DNA from: Marinomonas atlantica
Lineage (GTDB): Bacteria; Pseudomonadota; Gammaproteobacteria; Pseudomonadales; Marinomonadaceae
Length of the DNA stretch: 64,000 nucleotides
Assembly: GCF_001639725.1 (NCBI RefSeq)
Contig: NZ_LTAW01000008.1
Coordinates: 62,001 to 126,000 of the forward strand
Reading direction: 5' to 3'
This document shows positions 1 to 9,449 of the stretch, one piece after another (within the stretch, counting starts at the first letter, position 1; each line of letters starts with the position of its first letter). A program made the position numbers and the translations under genes. Below the pieces are notes generated by a model. That model searched no databases. It was not told the DNA's origin and saw only the letters and a list, made by a program, of their open reading frames with translations.

Positions 1-236
1 CAGCGACAGGGGTCCCTGCGTGTATGGCCTGCCATGGTCCTGCAGGTAAAGGCTTGAACTCAGCCGGCTTTCCACAACTAGGTGGCCAACATGCTAGTTA
101 CACAGCATCTCAACTGAAGATGTTCCAGTTTGGTGATCGTAATAACGACGCTGCTAAAATCATGCAAAATATCGCGTTTAAGATGAATGAACGCGAAATT
201 CAAGCGGTTTCAAGCTATATCCAAGGCTTGTACTAA
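1..236 (+). CDS. cytochrome c, C-terminal part (c4/c553-like), cut by window start
   Basis: The open frame runs in from before the window, in phase with position 3, and ends at 236. Positions 21-35 encode the haem-binding motif CMACH, followed by GPAGKG. Downstream lie the small-cytochrome fold and the axial-Met region (QNIAFKMNE). The closing pattern (MNEREIQAVSSYIQGL) is typical of the second half of periplasmic dihaem cytochrome c4. Its place just upstream of dsbA matches the cc4-dsbA arrangement I recall from Pseudomonas, which favours cytochrome c4, an electron donor to terminal oxidases. The N-terminal half is outside the window, so one versus two haems cannot be decided. An internal ATG at 24 lies inside the haem motif and is not the start. 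Confidence 0.85.
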   Translation, partial: ATGVPACMACHGPAGKGLNSAGFPQLGGQHASYTASQLKMFQFGDRNNDAAKIMQNIAFKMNEREIQAVSSYIQGLY

Positions 237-263
237 GATCTAATATTTGCTTTTTCTTGATGT

Positions 264-288
264 AAAATCCTCCTTTATGGAGGATTTT
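264..288 (+). terminator. rho-independent terminator after the cytochrome gene
   Basis: A perfect 10-bp inverted repeat (264-273 with 279-288, loop TTTAT) of the form AAAATCCTCC/GGAGGATTTT lies 28 bases after the cytochrome stop codon. It separates the cytochrome gene from dsbA. Confidence 0.75.
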
Positions 289-403
289 CATTATCTAGAC
301 GATATAAACTTGCTGGAATATACGAACTTTCTGTAAGTTTAAGCATCCTAACAAGATCCACTCCATTTGGATGTCATTGAGCCAACTATTCTAGGAGCAT
401 TAC

Positions 404-1030
404 ATGAAAAAGCTTTTTACGGCATTGATCGTTGCCTTGCTAATCCCTTTCAGCGCTTGGGCGCAGGATTACAGCGATGGCAATGGCTATACCACCATTA
501 AAACCCCTGTTCGTACCGCTGATCCAAGCAAGGTCGAAGTTGTTGAGATTTTTTGGTACGGCTGTCCACACTGTTATCAACTTGAGCCGTTGACTCAAAC
601 GTGGAAAAAAGACCTTGCTGAAGATGTGGACTTTAAATATATGCCGGCTGTGTTTGGCCGTAATTGGCTGGCTCATGCGAAAGCATTTCATGTAGCCGAC
701 ATCCTAGGTGTGGAAGAAAAGCTACATTCTGATATGTTTAATGCTATTCATCAAGATGGCAAACGAATGAGTTCTGAAGACCAACTAGCACAGTTTTTTA
801 CAAACTATGGTATTTCAGAAGATGAGTTTCGAAAACAATACAATTCTTTCGCAGTAAATAGCCGTTTGTCACAAGCAGATGCTAAAATTAGAGCCTACGG
901 TGCGCGCGGTGTTCCGGGCCTAATCGTGAATGGTAAATACTTAGTCACGGCTGCTACGGCTGGTGGCAATAATAATATTTACTCTGTGGTGAACTACTTG
1001 ATAGATCAAGAGCGCCAGTTGAGTAACTAA
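404..1030 (+). CDS. dsbA: thiol:disulfide interchange protein DsbA
   Basis: This is the periplasmic oxidoreductase that introduces disulfides into exported proteins and is itself reoxidised by DsbB. The 208-residue product starts with a Sec signal peptide (about residues 1-20, ending FSAWA before QD). The active site CPHC is at residues 54-57, and the cis-proline loop (GVPG) is near residue 171, both typical of DsbA. Length fits the family. An AGGAG ribosome site precedes the ATG. The cytochrome gene upstream ends with a terminator, so dsbA probably has its own promoter in 289-403. The diguanylate cyclase gene begins 20 bases downstream and may be co-transcribed. Confidence 0.95.
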   Translation: MKKLFTALIVALLIPFSAWAQDYSDGNGYTTIKTPVRTADPSKVEVVEIFWYGCPHCYQLEPLTQTWKKDLAEDVDFKYMPAVFGRNWLAHAKAFHVADILGVEEKLHSDMFNAIHQDGKRMSSEDQLAQFFTNYGISEDEFRKQYNSFAVNSRLSQADAKIRAYGARGVPGLIVNGKYLVTAATAGGNNNIYSVVNYLIDQERQLSN

Positions 1031-1050
1031 TAATGTATTAAGGCATACCT

Positions 1051-2577
1051 ATGGATCCAACTCAGGACAAAGTCATTGAAAGCTTATTAAAAGCTGTCTC
1101 TCGTACCAGTATGCTGGCCGAGGGTACAGACCCTGAGTTGGATGCAACGTTACAAAACATCCGTACAAACCTGAGCAAGTCACAAAGCCCGGAAGTTTTA
1201 CAGCAGACACTTCAAACACTAGAGCCTCTCGTATTGAGCTTTGACGAACAACGTCTAGCAAGAGCTCAAGCCTTTCGTGGCCAGCTACTTGATTTGATAG
1301 ACTCGGTCGATGAGCTTCCTAATACACAAATGCTGCCACAGGCTAAGAAACAGCTTGAAGCAGATATCCGCAAACATTGGCAATCGGTATCAAGTTGGCC
1401 TGAGTTGCTTGCCAAAACCGTTAAGCTTGTTACTAATACACTTACACAGCCCACCACTGAGACTAAGAATGGCTCCTTATTGGGCCGATTTTTTAGACGC
1501 AAAGGCGACCAAAGCCCAATTTCAAAAAACGATTCTGAGATCATGTCTCATGTGAGTCACACTTTGGCTGCTCTACTTGCTAACATCACTCTGCCAGACA
1601 TATACCGCGATCAATTGGTTGATATTAAGAATGCTCTAACTGGCAATAAAGACATTAACCATTTGCCAGCTCTGTTGGATGAAGTTATTAACCTTATCAT
1701 GGTGGCTGTAGGCAAAACTCAAGAAGACTTAACACTCTACTTAAGTCAGTTAAACGAGCAACTGGCTAGCATTAATGCATCTATTATTGCGAACTACAAA
1801 GCCCAGCGTTCGATGAGTTCAACTCGAAAAGATCTTGGCGAAACTTTTCAGCAACATGTCGACAGTACTCAAACAGATGTTCGTAATGCCACAGATTTGA
1901 ACGACTTAAAATCTTTAATTGATGAACGCATGCACACGATTACTGAAGCCATGACTCAATTTCAAGACAAAATGCAAAACCAAGAGAAACATGCCGCCCA
2001 ATCAATCTCATTATTAAAAAACAAAGTCAATCGCATGGAGCAAGATGCGACTCAGCTCCGTTCCAATATGCAGCAAAAAATTGCCCAAGCACTTTCTGAT
2101 GCCTTAACAGGGTTGCCTAATCGCGCTGCCTACCAAGAAGCTATTTTTCCATTACTTACATCAGCCACTCAAATCAAACAGCCGCTTTGTATTGCTGTGT
2201 GCGATGTGGATCACTTTAAACGCATCAATGACACATGGGGGCATTTAGCCGGTGACAAAGTACTGCGCATCATCCCTCGCCAAATGCAAAATGCCCTAAG
2301 CAAAGAGTCACTTATTTTCCGCTATGGTGGTGAAGAGTTTATTATTGTCTTTCCAATGACGGCGATTGATAAAGCCCGAGAATACTGTGAAAAAGTACGT
2401 GAGGCGGTAGAATCAACGCCATTTAATATGAATGGCGACCCGGTCTCGGTCAGTATCTCAATTGGCATCGCACAATTTAATGGCAAAGAGTCTCATGATG
2501 AGCTGTTTAGCCGAGCTGACAAAAACCTCTATAAAGCAAAAGAACAAGGTCGTAATAGAGTAATTCACGACAATTAA
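1051..2577 (+). CDS. cytoplasmic diguanylate cyclase with long helical N-terminal region
   Basis: The 508-residue protein has no signal peptide or membrane segment. Residues 1-345 are helical, with a likely coiled coil around 225-345 that may serve dimerisation. Residues 346-508 form a GGDEF domain starting at DALTGLPNR (350-358), with the active-site GGEEF at 426-430. The family makes cyclic-di-GMP from two GTP. The position of the inhibitory RxxD site upstream of GGEEF reads SKES, so classical product inhibition looks absent. The gene starts 20 bases after dsbA. A GGDEF gene close to dsbA is also known to me from Pseudomonas (the PA5487 region), so the neighbourhood seems conserved. What the N-terminal region senses is not visible. 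Confidence 0.88.
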   Translation: MDPTQDKVIESLLKAVSRTSMLAEGTDPELDATLQNIRTNLSKSQSPEVLQQTLQTLEPLVLSFDEQRLARAQAFRGQLLDLIDSVDELPNTQMLPQAKKQLEADIRKHWQSVSSWPELLAKTVKLVTNTLTQPTTETKNGSLLGRFFRRKGDQSPISKNDSEIMSHVSHTLAALLANITLPDIYRDQLVDIKNALTGNKDINHLPALLDEVINLIMVAVGKTQEDLTLYLSQLNEQLASINASIIANYKAQRSMSSTRKDLGETFQQHVDSTQTDVRNATDLNDLKSLIDERMHTITEAMTQFQDKMQNQEKHAAQSISLLKNKVNRMEQDATQLRSNMQQKIAQALSDALTGLPNRAAYQEAIFPLLTSATQIKQPLCIAVCDVDHFKRINDTWGHLAGDKVLRIIPRQMQNALSKESLIFRYGGEEFIIVFPMTAIDKAREYCEKVREAVESTPFNMNGDPVSVSISIGIAQFNGKESHDELFSRADKNLYKAKEQGRNRVIHDN

Positions 2578-2678
2578 TCTGCTTTATCGTGCAACAAGTC
2601 ATCAGACACGGTTACAATAGAGGCACTCAAGATTTTTATTATTCGCCTCCCTAAAGGTCGTATTAGGAACGAGATTTT

Positions 2679-3431
2679 ATGCAAGACAAAGAGAACACCA
2701 CCCATTTCGGTTTTAAAGAAATCCCTACAGACAAAAAAGTAGACGCCGTAGCGGAAGTATTTCACTCCGTAGCTGCCAAGTACGACATCATGAACGACCT
2801 GATGTCTGGAGGTATTCATCGTTTATGGAAACGTCATACCATTAGTCAATCAGGTGTTCGTGCGGGCCAAAAAGTCCTTGATATTGCCGGAGGTACAGGC
2901 GACTTAACCGCAAAATTTTCTCGCTTAGTGGGCCAATCAGGTCAAGTCGTATTAGCGGACATTAACGATTCCATGCTAAAAGTTGGCCGTGACAAACTGG
3001 CAAATCTAGGCGTCGTAGGAAACGTTCAGTACGTACAAGCTAATGCTGAAGAGTTACCGTTTCCAGATAATACGTTTGACTGCATTACGATTGCTTTTGG
3101 CCTACGCAATGTCACGGATAAGTCTAAAGCGTTAGCTTCTATGCAGCGAGTATTGAAGCCTGGTGGCCGATTATTGGTATTAGAATTCTCTAAACCTGAA
3201 ACCGAGTGCGTCAGTCAAATTTACGATCAGTACTCATTTCGTTTATTGCCTTTTATGGGCAAACTCATTGCGAATGACTCTGAAAGCTACCGTTATTTAG
3301 CGGAATCAATCCGTATGCATCCAGACCAAGAGACGCTTAAAGAGATGATGAAGGATGTCGGCTTTGAGCGTGTGACATATCAAAATATGACTGGCGGCAT
3401 TGTCGCCCTTCACAAGGGATTTAAGTTTTAA
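2679..3431 (+). CDS. ubiE: ubiquinone/menaquinone C-methyltransferase UbiE
   Basis: UbiE is an S-adenosylmethionine-dependent methyltransferase acting on the benzoquinone (and, where present, demethylmenaquinone) ring in respiratory quinone synthesis. The 250-residue product has the SAM-binding motif DIAGGTGDL at 68-76 and the family signature around [13 protein letters not shown], and ends in the UbiE-type tail ([14 protein letters not shown]). Length is standard. The gene is followed after 2 bases by ubiB. In many gammaproteobacteria ubiJ lies between the two; no such gene fits here. Confidence 0.96.
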   Translation: MQDKENTTHFGFKEIPTDKKVDAVAEVFHSVAAKYDIMNDLMSGGIHRLWKRHTISQSGVRAGQKVLDIAGGTGDLTAKFSRLVGQSGQVVLADINDSMLKVGRDKLANLGVVGNVQYVQANAEELPFPDNTFDCITIAFGLRNVTDKSKALASMQRVLKPGGRLLVLEFSKPETECVSQIYDQYSFRLLPFMGKLIANDSESYRYLAESIRMHPDQETLKEMMKDVGFERVTYQNMTGGIVALHKGFKF

Positions 3432-3433
3432 TC

Positions 3434-5077
3434 ATGTGGAACAGCGCCACTCGTTTTTTACGTATCGTACTCACCGTTTTACGGTACCGACTAGACACTT
3501 TTATTCCAATCAAGTTGCTACCTTGGTACCTAAAATACACCCTAGGTATTGTACTCGCCATTGGCCGAAAAGGTGCAGAACGCAATCGTGGTGAACGCTT
3601 ACGCTTAGCGCTTGAATCATTGGGCCCTATTTTTGTTAAATTTGGCCAGATTTTGTCCACTCGGCGTGACTTGCTACCTGACGATGTTGCCGACGAACTG
3701 GCTCGGTTACAAGACCGCGTACCACCTTTTTCCGGCGACTTGGCTGTCGCCATTATTGAAAAAGACCTAAATGCTAAGATCGATGATATTTTTGACGAAT
3801 TCGATCGAACCCCATTGGCGTCTGCCTCCATCGCTCAAGTACACACAGCAAAGTTGAAAACGGGTGAGCACGTTGTCGCTAAGGTCATTCGACCAAAAAT
3901 TGAGAAAACCATTCGTCAGGACATTAAATTACTGTACATGTTGGCTCGTTTTGTTGCTAAAACCAGTACAGATGGCCGACGATTACGACCTGTCGAAGTG
4001 GTTCAAGATTATGAGTACACGATTCTTGATGAACTGGATTTAGCAAAAGAAGCCGCCAACACAGGATTGTTGCAACGCAACTTTACTGACTCTGATTTGC
4101 TGTATGTACCCAATATTTACTGGGACTATAGCCGACGTAACGTGATGGTAATGGAACGAATTTCAGGTATACCTGTAGCTGACATTCCTGCCTTACGCGA
4201 ACATAACGTCAATATGAAAGTTCTGGCTGAACGCGGCGTAGAGATCTTCTTTACTCAGGTGTTCTCTCATAGTTTCTTCCATGCTGATATGCACCCCGGT
4301 AACATCTTTGTTGATCCTTCTAATCCAGAACGACCGAAATACATCGCAATTGATTGTGCCATTATGGGTAGCCTCGACGATGCCGATAAGAACTACTTAG
4401 CACGCAATCTACTGGCTTTCTTTAAACGCGATTACCGCATGGTCGCAGAGTTGCATGTAGAAAGTGGCTGGGTTCCTAAGGGCACACCAGTGCATGCGTT
4501 TGAATCCGCTATTCGTAGCGTCTGTGAACCTATGTTTGCCAAGCCCCTGAAAGAGATTTCATTTGGCCAAGTATTACTTGGGTTGTTCCAAACGGCACGT
4601 CGCTTCAATATGGAAGTACAACCGCAGCTCGTGCTACTGGAAAAAACACTGTTGAATATCGAAGGTCTTGGTCGTCAACTCTACCCAGACTTAGATCTAT
4701 GGGTTACCGCTAAACCTTTTCTAGAACGCTGGATGAGCGAACAAGTAGGGCCTAGACGCCTACTGGATGAAGTGAAGAAACAAGCACCAGAATGGGCTGG
4801 GCAGTTGCCTCAAATTCCAAACCTTGTCTTTTCAACGCTGACCCACTTGTCACATCAAGAAGCTCGAATCGCAGAACAAACTGAGTCCCTAGAGCGTTTA
4901 CGTAAAGAGATGCGCCGCTCACGCCGAAATCAGCCCTTTAAATTACTTGGCCTATTAGCCATAGGTGGTGCGTGGATAACTACCGATAACATTGCTCTAG
5001 AGCACCTTGCGCAAGCAGATATGTTGAGTTTAGCGCTGTTTTTAGGCGGCATTTACCTGCTAGTATTAAAACCGTAA
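3434..5077 (+). CDS. ubiB: ubiquinone biosynthesis kinase-like protein UbiB
   Basis: UbiB is an atypical (ABC1/ADCK) kinase-like protein needed for coenzyme Q assembly at the membrane. The 547-residue product shows the family's KFGQ element (in GPIFVKFGQILSTRRD), the alanine-rich nucleotide loop SASIAQVH, HADMHPGN in the catalytic loop and the metal-binding DCAIMGSL. Two hydrophobic segments at about 505-545 anchor it in the membrane, as in E. coli. It starts 2 bases after ubiE and is probably translated from the same message. hisE follows after 16 bases. Confidence 0.95.
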   Translation: MWNSATRFLRIVLTVLRYRLDTFIPIKLLPWYLKYTLGIVLAIGRKGAERNRGERLRLALESLGPIFVKFGQILSTRRDLLPDDVADELARLQDRVPPFSGDLAVAIIEKDLNAKIDDIFDEFDRTPLASASIAQVHTAKLKTGEHVVAKVIRPKIEKTIRQDIKLLYMLARFVAKTSTDGRRLRPVEVVQDYEYTILDELDLAKEAANTGLLQRNFTDSDLLYVPNIYWDYSRRNVMVMERISGIPVADIPALREHNVNMKVLAERGVEIFFTQVFSHSFFHADMHPGNIFVDPSNPERPKYIAIDCAIMGSLDDADKNYLARNLLAFFKRDYRMVAELHVESGWVPKGTPVHAFESAIRSVCEPMFAKPLKEISFGQVLLGLFQTARRFNMEVQPQLVLLEKTLLNIEGLGRQLYPDLDLWVTAKPFLERWMSEQVGPRRLLDEVKKQAPEWAGQLPQIPNLVFSTLTHLSHQEARIAEQTESLERLRKEMRRSRRNQPFKLLGLLAIGGAWITTDNIALEHLAQADMLSLALFLGGIYLLVLKP

Positions 5078-5093
5078 CATTTGAGAGACTATA

Positions 5094-5426
5094 ATGAATA
5101 TTGATGTTTTGGCTGAATTGGCCACTACGTTAGAAGAACGTAAATCTGCTGCCGCAGACTCATCTTATGTCGCTAGCCTGCATGCTAAAGGCTTAAATAA
5201 GATCCTTGAGAAAATCGGCGAAGAAAGCGTCGAAACTATCATCGCAGCCAAAGATTCGGTTATTTCTGGTGATAAAAAAGACGTGATCTATGAAACAGCA
5301 GATCTTTGGTTTCACACGCTTGTGATGCTATCTCATTTAGATCTTGCTCCGCAGGACATATTAGATGAGCTGGCACGCCGTTTTAATTTGTCTGGCTTAG
5401 AAGAAAAAGCCAACCGTAAAAAGTAG
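5094..5426 (+). CDS. hisE: phosphoribosyl-ATP pyrophosphatase HisE
   Basis: HisE hydrolyses phosphoribosyl-ATP to phosphoribosyl-AMP, the second step of histidine synthesis. The 110-residue product is all-helical, with the family elements KIGEESVE and YETADLWFH that bind magnesium-pyrophosphate. Length fits a stand-alone HisE. In Pseudomonas-type genomes hisI (the next step) lies between ubiB and hisE. Here only 16 bases separate ubiB and hisE, so hisI must be elsewhere. The gene lies 11 bases upstream of tatA. Confidence 0.93.
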   Translation: MNIDVLAELATTLEERKSAAADSSYVASLHAKGLNKILEKIGEESVETIIAAKDSVISGDKKDVIYETADLWFHTLVMLSHLDLAPQDILDELARRFNLSGLEEKANRKK

Positions 5427-5437
5427 GAGTACCACAA

Positions 5438-5647
5438 ATGGGTGGCATTAGTATTTGGCAACTGTTGATCGTCTTAGCGATTCTTATCCTAATTTTCGGC
5501 ACTAAGAAGTTGAAAAACCTTGGTTCTGATTTAGGTGGCGCAGTAAAAGGCTTTAAAGAAGCTGTAGATAAAGACGAAGAGCAAAAGGATGGCGAAGGCC
5601 AAGCCAAAGCTATCCAAGAAGAAAAGAAAGACGATAAGAGCGCCTAA
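5438..5647 (+). CDS. tatA: Sec-independent translocase subunit TatA
   Basis: TatA forms the size-variable channel of the twin-arginine export system. The 69-residue product has one membrane helix (about residues 4-20, starting [11 protein letters not shown]), the FGTKKL hinge and an amphipathic helix containing [12 protein letters not shown], followed by a charged tail. This is the standard TatA layout. It opens the tatABC run; tatB follows after 3 bases. Confidence 0.95.
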   Translation: MGGISIWQLLIVLAILILIFGTKKLKNLGSDLGGAVKGFKEAVDKDEEQKDGEGQAKAIQEEKKDDKSA

Positions 5648-5650
5648 TCT

Positions 5651-6028
5651 GTGTTCGATATCGGCTTCTCTGAATTACTGGTTGTTTCCGTCGTAGGACT
5701 CATTATTTTGGGTCCTGAACGTCTGCCTATGGCGGCGAAAACAGCCGGTTTATGGATTCGAAAAATTCGTCGTAGCATTCAATCTGTGCAGCGAGAGATC
5801 AACTCGCAATTGGACCAAGAAGAGATGCAGCGTTCCATCAAAGAAACTAATGAACGTATCATGCGTGAATCGGCAAACTTTGAACAGGAAATGCAGGCCA
5901 AAAAGCCCTCTCCTAAGCCTCAGGCAGACCCAGAGCCTAAAGCTGAGACTCCTTCTCAAGACTCACAGGTAGACGCTACGCAACCAACTGCAAACAAAGC
6001 ACCTGACGACACTCAGTCTCGCGCTTAA
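5651..6028 (+). CDS. tatB: Sec-independent translocase subunit TatB
   Basis: TatB joins TatC in the receptor that binds twin-arginine signal peptides. The 125-residue product starts at a GTG codon (MFDIGFSELL) and has one membrane helix with the GPERLP hinge that separates TatB from TatA. A long amphipathic helix follows, then a proline-, glutamate- and lysine-rich tail (about 85-125) of low complexity. It sits between tatA and tatC with short gaps and is surely in the same operon. Confidence 0.94.
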   Translation: MFDIGFSELLVVSVVGLIILGPERLPMAAKTAGLWIRKIRRSIQSVQREINSQLDQEEMQRSIKETNERIMRESANFEQEMQAKKPSPKPQADPEPKAETPSQDSQVDATQPTANKAPDDTQSRA

Positions 6029-6048
6029 CTTTCATTGGGAACCCCCAA

Positions 6049-6813
6049 ATGAGTCATGAAGAATCTTCTCAAGCACCGTTGGTGACACACCTCGTTGAGT
6101 TGCGTAACCGACTCCTTAAATCTGTATTCATCATCTTACTGATATTTGCGGGTCTTTATTCGTTTGCTAATGAGCTGTATCTGTTTGTTTCTGAGCCATT
6201 GAGAGCCTTACTTCCTGAAGGCAGCTCTCTGATTGCAACAGAAGTGGCTTCTCCTTTTATGGCCCCCTTAAAGCTAACCTTTGCCTTGGCGGTATTGGTT
6301 GCTGTACCTTACATTCTCTACCAAGCATGGTCATTTATCGCACCAGCACTTTATAGAGAAGAAAAAACCGTCGCGATACCACTCTTAATATCGAGTGTTT
6401 TGCTATTTTACTGCGGCATCTCTTTTGCTTATTTCGTTGTACTGCCTTTAATCTTTGGCTTCTTCACCTCCGTAGGCCCAGGTGAAGTGACCGTGATGAC
6501 CGACATTAATAACTATCTAGACTTCGTGCTAAAGCTGTTCTTCGCATTTGGCGTGACGTTTGAAATCCCTGTCGCTACCTATTTGTTAATTAAGGCCGGT
6601 GTAACGACAGTAAAAAATCTATCGAAAAAGCGCCCTTACGTATTTTTAGGCTGCTTTGTCGTGGGCATGTTGATTACCCCTCCAGATATTTTTTCACAAA
6701 CCTTACTGGCTATTCCTATGTGGCTCCTGTTTGAGCTCGGCTTACTCGCTGGCCGAACCGTCAAACAAGAAGATGAAGAAGACGAAGATGAAACCGAGGC
6801 CAGCCAAGCCTAA
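6049..6813 (+). CDS. tatC: Sec-independent translocase subunit TatC
   Basis: TatC is the polytopic core of the Tat receptor. The 254-residue product begins with the conserved SHLVELRNRLLK-like element (here THLVELRNRLLK), which contacts the twin-arginine motif, and has about six hydrophobic segments. The C-terminus is a run of acidic residues (QEDEEDEDETE). Length matches the family. It ends the operon ubiE-ubiB-hisE-tatABC; a strong terminator follows. Confidence 0.96.
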   Translation: MSHEESSQAPLVTHLVELRNRLLKSVFIILLIFAGLYSFANELYLFVSEPLRALLPEGSSLIATEVASPFMAPLKLTFALAVLVAVPYILYQAWSFIAPALYREEKTVAIPLLISSVLLFYCGISFAYFVVLPLIFGFFTSVGPGEVTVMTDINNYLDFVLKLFFAFGVTFEIPVATYLLIKAGVTTVKNLSKKRPYVFLGCFVVGMLITPPDIFSQTLLAIPMWLLFELGLLAGRTVKQEDEEDEDETEASQA

Positions 6814-6836
6814 TCATTGACTCAGCTCGCAAATGT

Positions 6837-6868
6837 AAAAAGGCTAACCTGTTTGGGTTAGCCTTTTT
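6837..6868. terminator. bidirectional terminator between tatC and dtd
   Basis: A perfect 13-bp inverted repeat (6837-6849 with 6856-6868, 6-base loop) has A5 on one flank and T5 on the other, so it can end transcription from both the + strand tatC operon and the - strand dtd gene. Confidence 0.9.
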
Positions 6869-6887
6869 CGCTTTATGCCTATTTGAT

Positions 6888-7322
6888 TTAATCCAGCATA
6901 AAAGTAACAGGACCATCGTTGGTAAACTGCACTTTCATGTCAGCACCAAACTGCCCTGTTTCTACCTTATCGTATTGCGCACGTACTTTCGCGACAAAAT
7001 CATTAAACAAACGCTCGCCTTCTTCCGGCACCGCAGCACTAGAAAAGCCTGGACGCAGCCCTTTTTTAGTCTCAGCCGCCAAGGTAAATTGCGAAACTAA
7101 CAGCACCTCGCCGCCTACCTGTTGAACATTCAAGTTCATTTTGCCGTCATCATCACCGAACATACGGTACTTTAAAAGCTTATCAGCCAAACGTTGTGTG
7201 TCCGCTTCAGTATCGCCTTTTTCAATACCAACCAAAACCATCTGCCCATGATCAATGGCACCAATGGTTTCGCCATCAACAATGACTTTCGCTTCAAGAG
7301 ATCGCTGTACCAAGACTTTCAT
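6888..7322 (-). CDS. dtd: D-aminoacyl-tRNA deacylase Dtd
   Basis: Dtd removes D-amino acids (and glycine from tRNA-Ala) from mischarged tRNA. The product, 144 residues from this start, carries the two family motifs SQFTLAA and the C-terminal GPVTFML (Gly-cis-Pro). The start is placed at MKVLVQRS, 14 codons inside the longest frame, because a GGAG site stands just upstream and the family begins there. typA lies upstream on the same strand with its own terminator between them, so dtd is probably transcribed separately or by read-through. Confidence 0.94.
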   Translation of the reverse strand: MKVLVQRSLEAKVIVDGETIGAIDHGQMVLVGIEKGDTEADTQRLADKLLKYRMFGDDDGKMNLNVQQVGGEVLLVSQFTLAAETKKGLRPGFSSAAVPEEGERLFNDFVAKVRAQYDKVETGQFGADMKVQFTNDGPVTFMLD

Positions 7323-7368
7323 CTGTGCTCCTTCTGCTATGTAACAAACATAAAATTTGGACAAAATA

Positions 7369-7388
7369 AAAGCGCCCTAAGGCGCTTT
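7369..7388 (-). terminator. terminator downstream of typA
   Basis: An 8-bp GC-rich inverted repeat (7369-7376 with 7381-7388, loop of 4) of the form AAAGCGCC/GGCGCTTT is followed on the minus strand by a T-rich tract. It lies about 40 bases past the typA stop. Confidence 0.75.
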
Positions 7389-7429
7389 CATTCCGCTCAA
7401 GACCTTGCGGTCTATTTGCTGCTGCTCTA

Positions 7430-9250
7430 TTACTTACGGCCAGCGCGTTTACGCTCGTTTTCAGTCAATAGTTTCTTACGAATACGGATGCTTTCTGGTG
7501 TTACTTCTACCAGCTCATCGTCTTCGATAAACTCAAGTGCTTGCTCAAGTGTATGACGAATTGGCGGCGTAAGCGTCAATGCTTCATCTGTACCTGATGC
7601 ACGAACGTTTGTTAACTGCTTACCTTTAACTGGGTTAATAGACAAGTCGTTATCACGTGAGTGAATACCAATTACCTGACCTTCGTATACTTCTACGGCA
7701 TGGCCTAGGAACATGCGGCCACGGCTTTGTAGGTTAAACAATGCGTAAGCTGCAGTTTTACCCGTCAGCATACTGATTAACACACCGTTTTGACGCCCAT
7801 GAGTATCGCCGTCTTTCACTGGACCGTAATGATCAAATACGCTGGTCATGATACCTGAACCAGATGTCAACGTCAGGAACAATCCACGGAAACCGATCAA
7901 ACCGCGAGAAGGCGTCATGAATTCAAGACGAACACGGCCTTTACCATCCGGTTCCATGTTAGTCAGTTCAGCTTTACGCAAACCAAGCTCTTCCATGATC
8001 GAACCTTGATGCTGCTCTTCAACGTCAATAACAACCAATTCGAATGGTTCGTGAGTTTTTCCATCAACTTCTTTCTGTACTACTTCAGGACGAGAAACAC
8101 CCATCTCAAAGCCTTCACGACGCATGTTTTCGATCAATACAGAAAGGTGAAGCTCACCACGGCCTGATACGATGAATTTATCAGGCGTTTCGCCTTGTTT
8201 CACACGCAAAGCCACGTTATGGATAAGCTCTTGGTCTAGACGGTCTTTAATATTACGTGTCGTAATGTATTTACCTTCTTTACCAGCAAACGGTGAGTCG
8301 TTAACCATGAAAGTCATGCTTACCGTTGGTTCGTCAACTGTCAACGCAGGCAACGCTTCAACACATTCAGGGTTACATAGCGTGTCAGAAATACTTAGGC
8401 CGTCGATACCAGTGATACATACGATATCACCGGCAGCCGCTTGTTCAGTATCAACTCGCTGTAGACCATGGTAGCCCTTAACGTTTAGGACTTTACCTTT
8501 ACGCTCTTTGCCATCAGCCGATTTAACAATCACTTGCTGGTTTGGAGACAATAGGCCACGTGTGATACGGCCGATACCGATAACACCAACGTACGCATCG
8601 TAATCCAACGCAGACACCTGCATTTGGAACATGCCTTCTGGATCAACATCAGGAGCAGGTACGCTGTCTACGATCATTTGATACAGCGGTTCCATGTTCT
8701 CTGCCATCGCTTCTGGATCATTACCCGCGATACCATTGATTGCTGAAGCGTAGATCACAGGGAAATCAAGTTGTTCTTCTGTCGCGCCAAGAGAGTCAAA
8801 TAAATCAAATACTTGGTCCATTACCCAATCAGGACGTGCGCCTGGACGGTCGATTTTGTTGATTACAACGATCGGACGCAGACCACGCTCAAAGGCTTTA
8901 GAGGTTACGAAACGCGTTTGTGGCATCGGGCCATCTACAGCGTCAACCAATAGTAGTACAGAGTCCACCATCGATAGTACACGCTCTACTTCACCACCGA
9001 AATCGGCGTGTCCAGGTGTGTCTACGATGTTGATGCGGTAGTCATTCCACTTAATTGAAGTGTTTTTCGCAAGAATGGTAATACCACGCTCTTTTTCTTG
9101 GTCATTCGAGTCCATAATACGCTCTGAACCCATTTCTTTACGGTCCAGTGTACCTGACTGACTTAGAAGCTGGTCTACCAGCGTTGTTTTACCATGGTCA
9201 ACGTGGGCAATGATTGCAACGTTGCGTAACTTACTGATATCAATAGACAT
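7430..9250 (-). CDS. typA: ribosome-associated GTPase TypA/BipA
   Basis: TypA is a translational GTPase related to EF-G that acts on the 50S subunit during stress and low-temperature ribosome assembly. The 606-residue product has the P-loop AHVDHGKTT near residue 15, [11 protein letters not shown] (G3) and [10 protein letters not shown] (G4). The TypA-specific C-terminal domain follows, with a basic end ([10 protein letters not shown]). Length is typical. It stands as a single gene with about 200 bases upstream to the chemoreceptor gene. Confidence 0.97.
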   Translation of the reverse strand: MSIDISKLRNVAIIAHVDHGKTTLVDQLLSQSGTLDRKEMGSERIMDSNDQEKERGITILAKNTSIKWNDYRINIVDTPGHADFGGEVERVLSMVDSVLLLVDAVDGPMPQTRFVTSKAFERGLRPIVVINKIDRPGARPDWVMDQVFDLFDSLGATEEQLDFPVIYASAINGIAGNDPEAMAENMEPLYQMIVDSVPAPDVDPEGMFQMQVSALDYDAYVGVIGIGRITRGLLSPNQQVIVKSADGKERKGKVLNVKGYHGLQRVDTEQAAAGDIVCITGIDGLSISDTLCNPECVEALPALTVDEPTVSMTFMVNDSPFAGKEGKYITTRNIKDRLDQELIHNVALRVKQGETPDKFIVSGRGELHLSVLIENMRREGFEMGVSRPEVVQKEVDGKTHEPFELVVIDVEEQHQGSIMEELGLRKAELTNMEPDGKGRVRLEFMTPSRGLIGFRGLFLTLTSGSGIMTSVFDHYGPVKDGDTHGRQNGVLISMLTGKTAAYALFNLQSRGRMFLGHAVEVYEGQVIGIHSRDNDLSINPVKGKQLTNVRASGTDEALTLTPPIRHTLEQALEFIEDDELVEVTPESIRIRKKLLTENERKRAGRK

Positions 9251-9449
9251 TAATATTTCTCTGTATTTAGCGACAGGGAATGAGATATAACAAGATTAAG
9301 CGGGAATCGGTACGCTTAAAAGCAATCTTGTGTTGTCATTCGGAGTAAAATTCGCGCAATTGTACCCTTATCTTTGTGAACTTCCTATGAAGTTCCCGAA
9401 AAAAGACAAAAAAAGTCCATCGCGCAAATCTCACGTAATGATCGTAGAA

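Noticed and set aside
9378-9395. GAACTTC/GAAGTTC hairpin downstream of the chemoreceptor gene
   Set aside because: No T run follows on either strand, so I did not call it a terminator.
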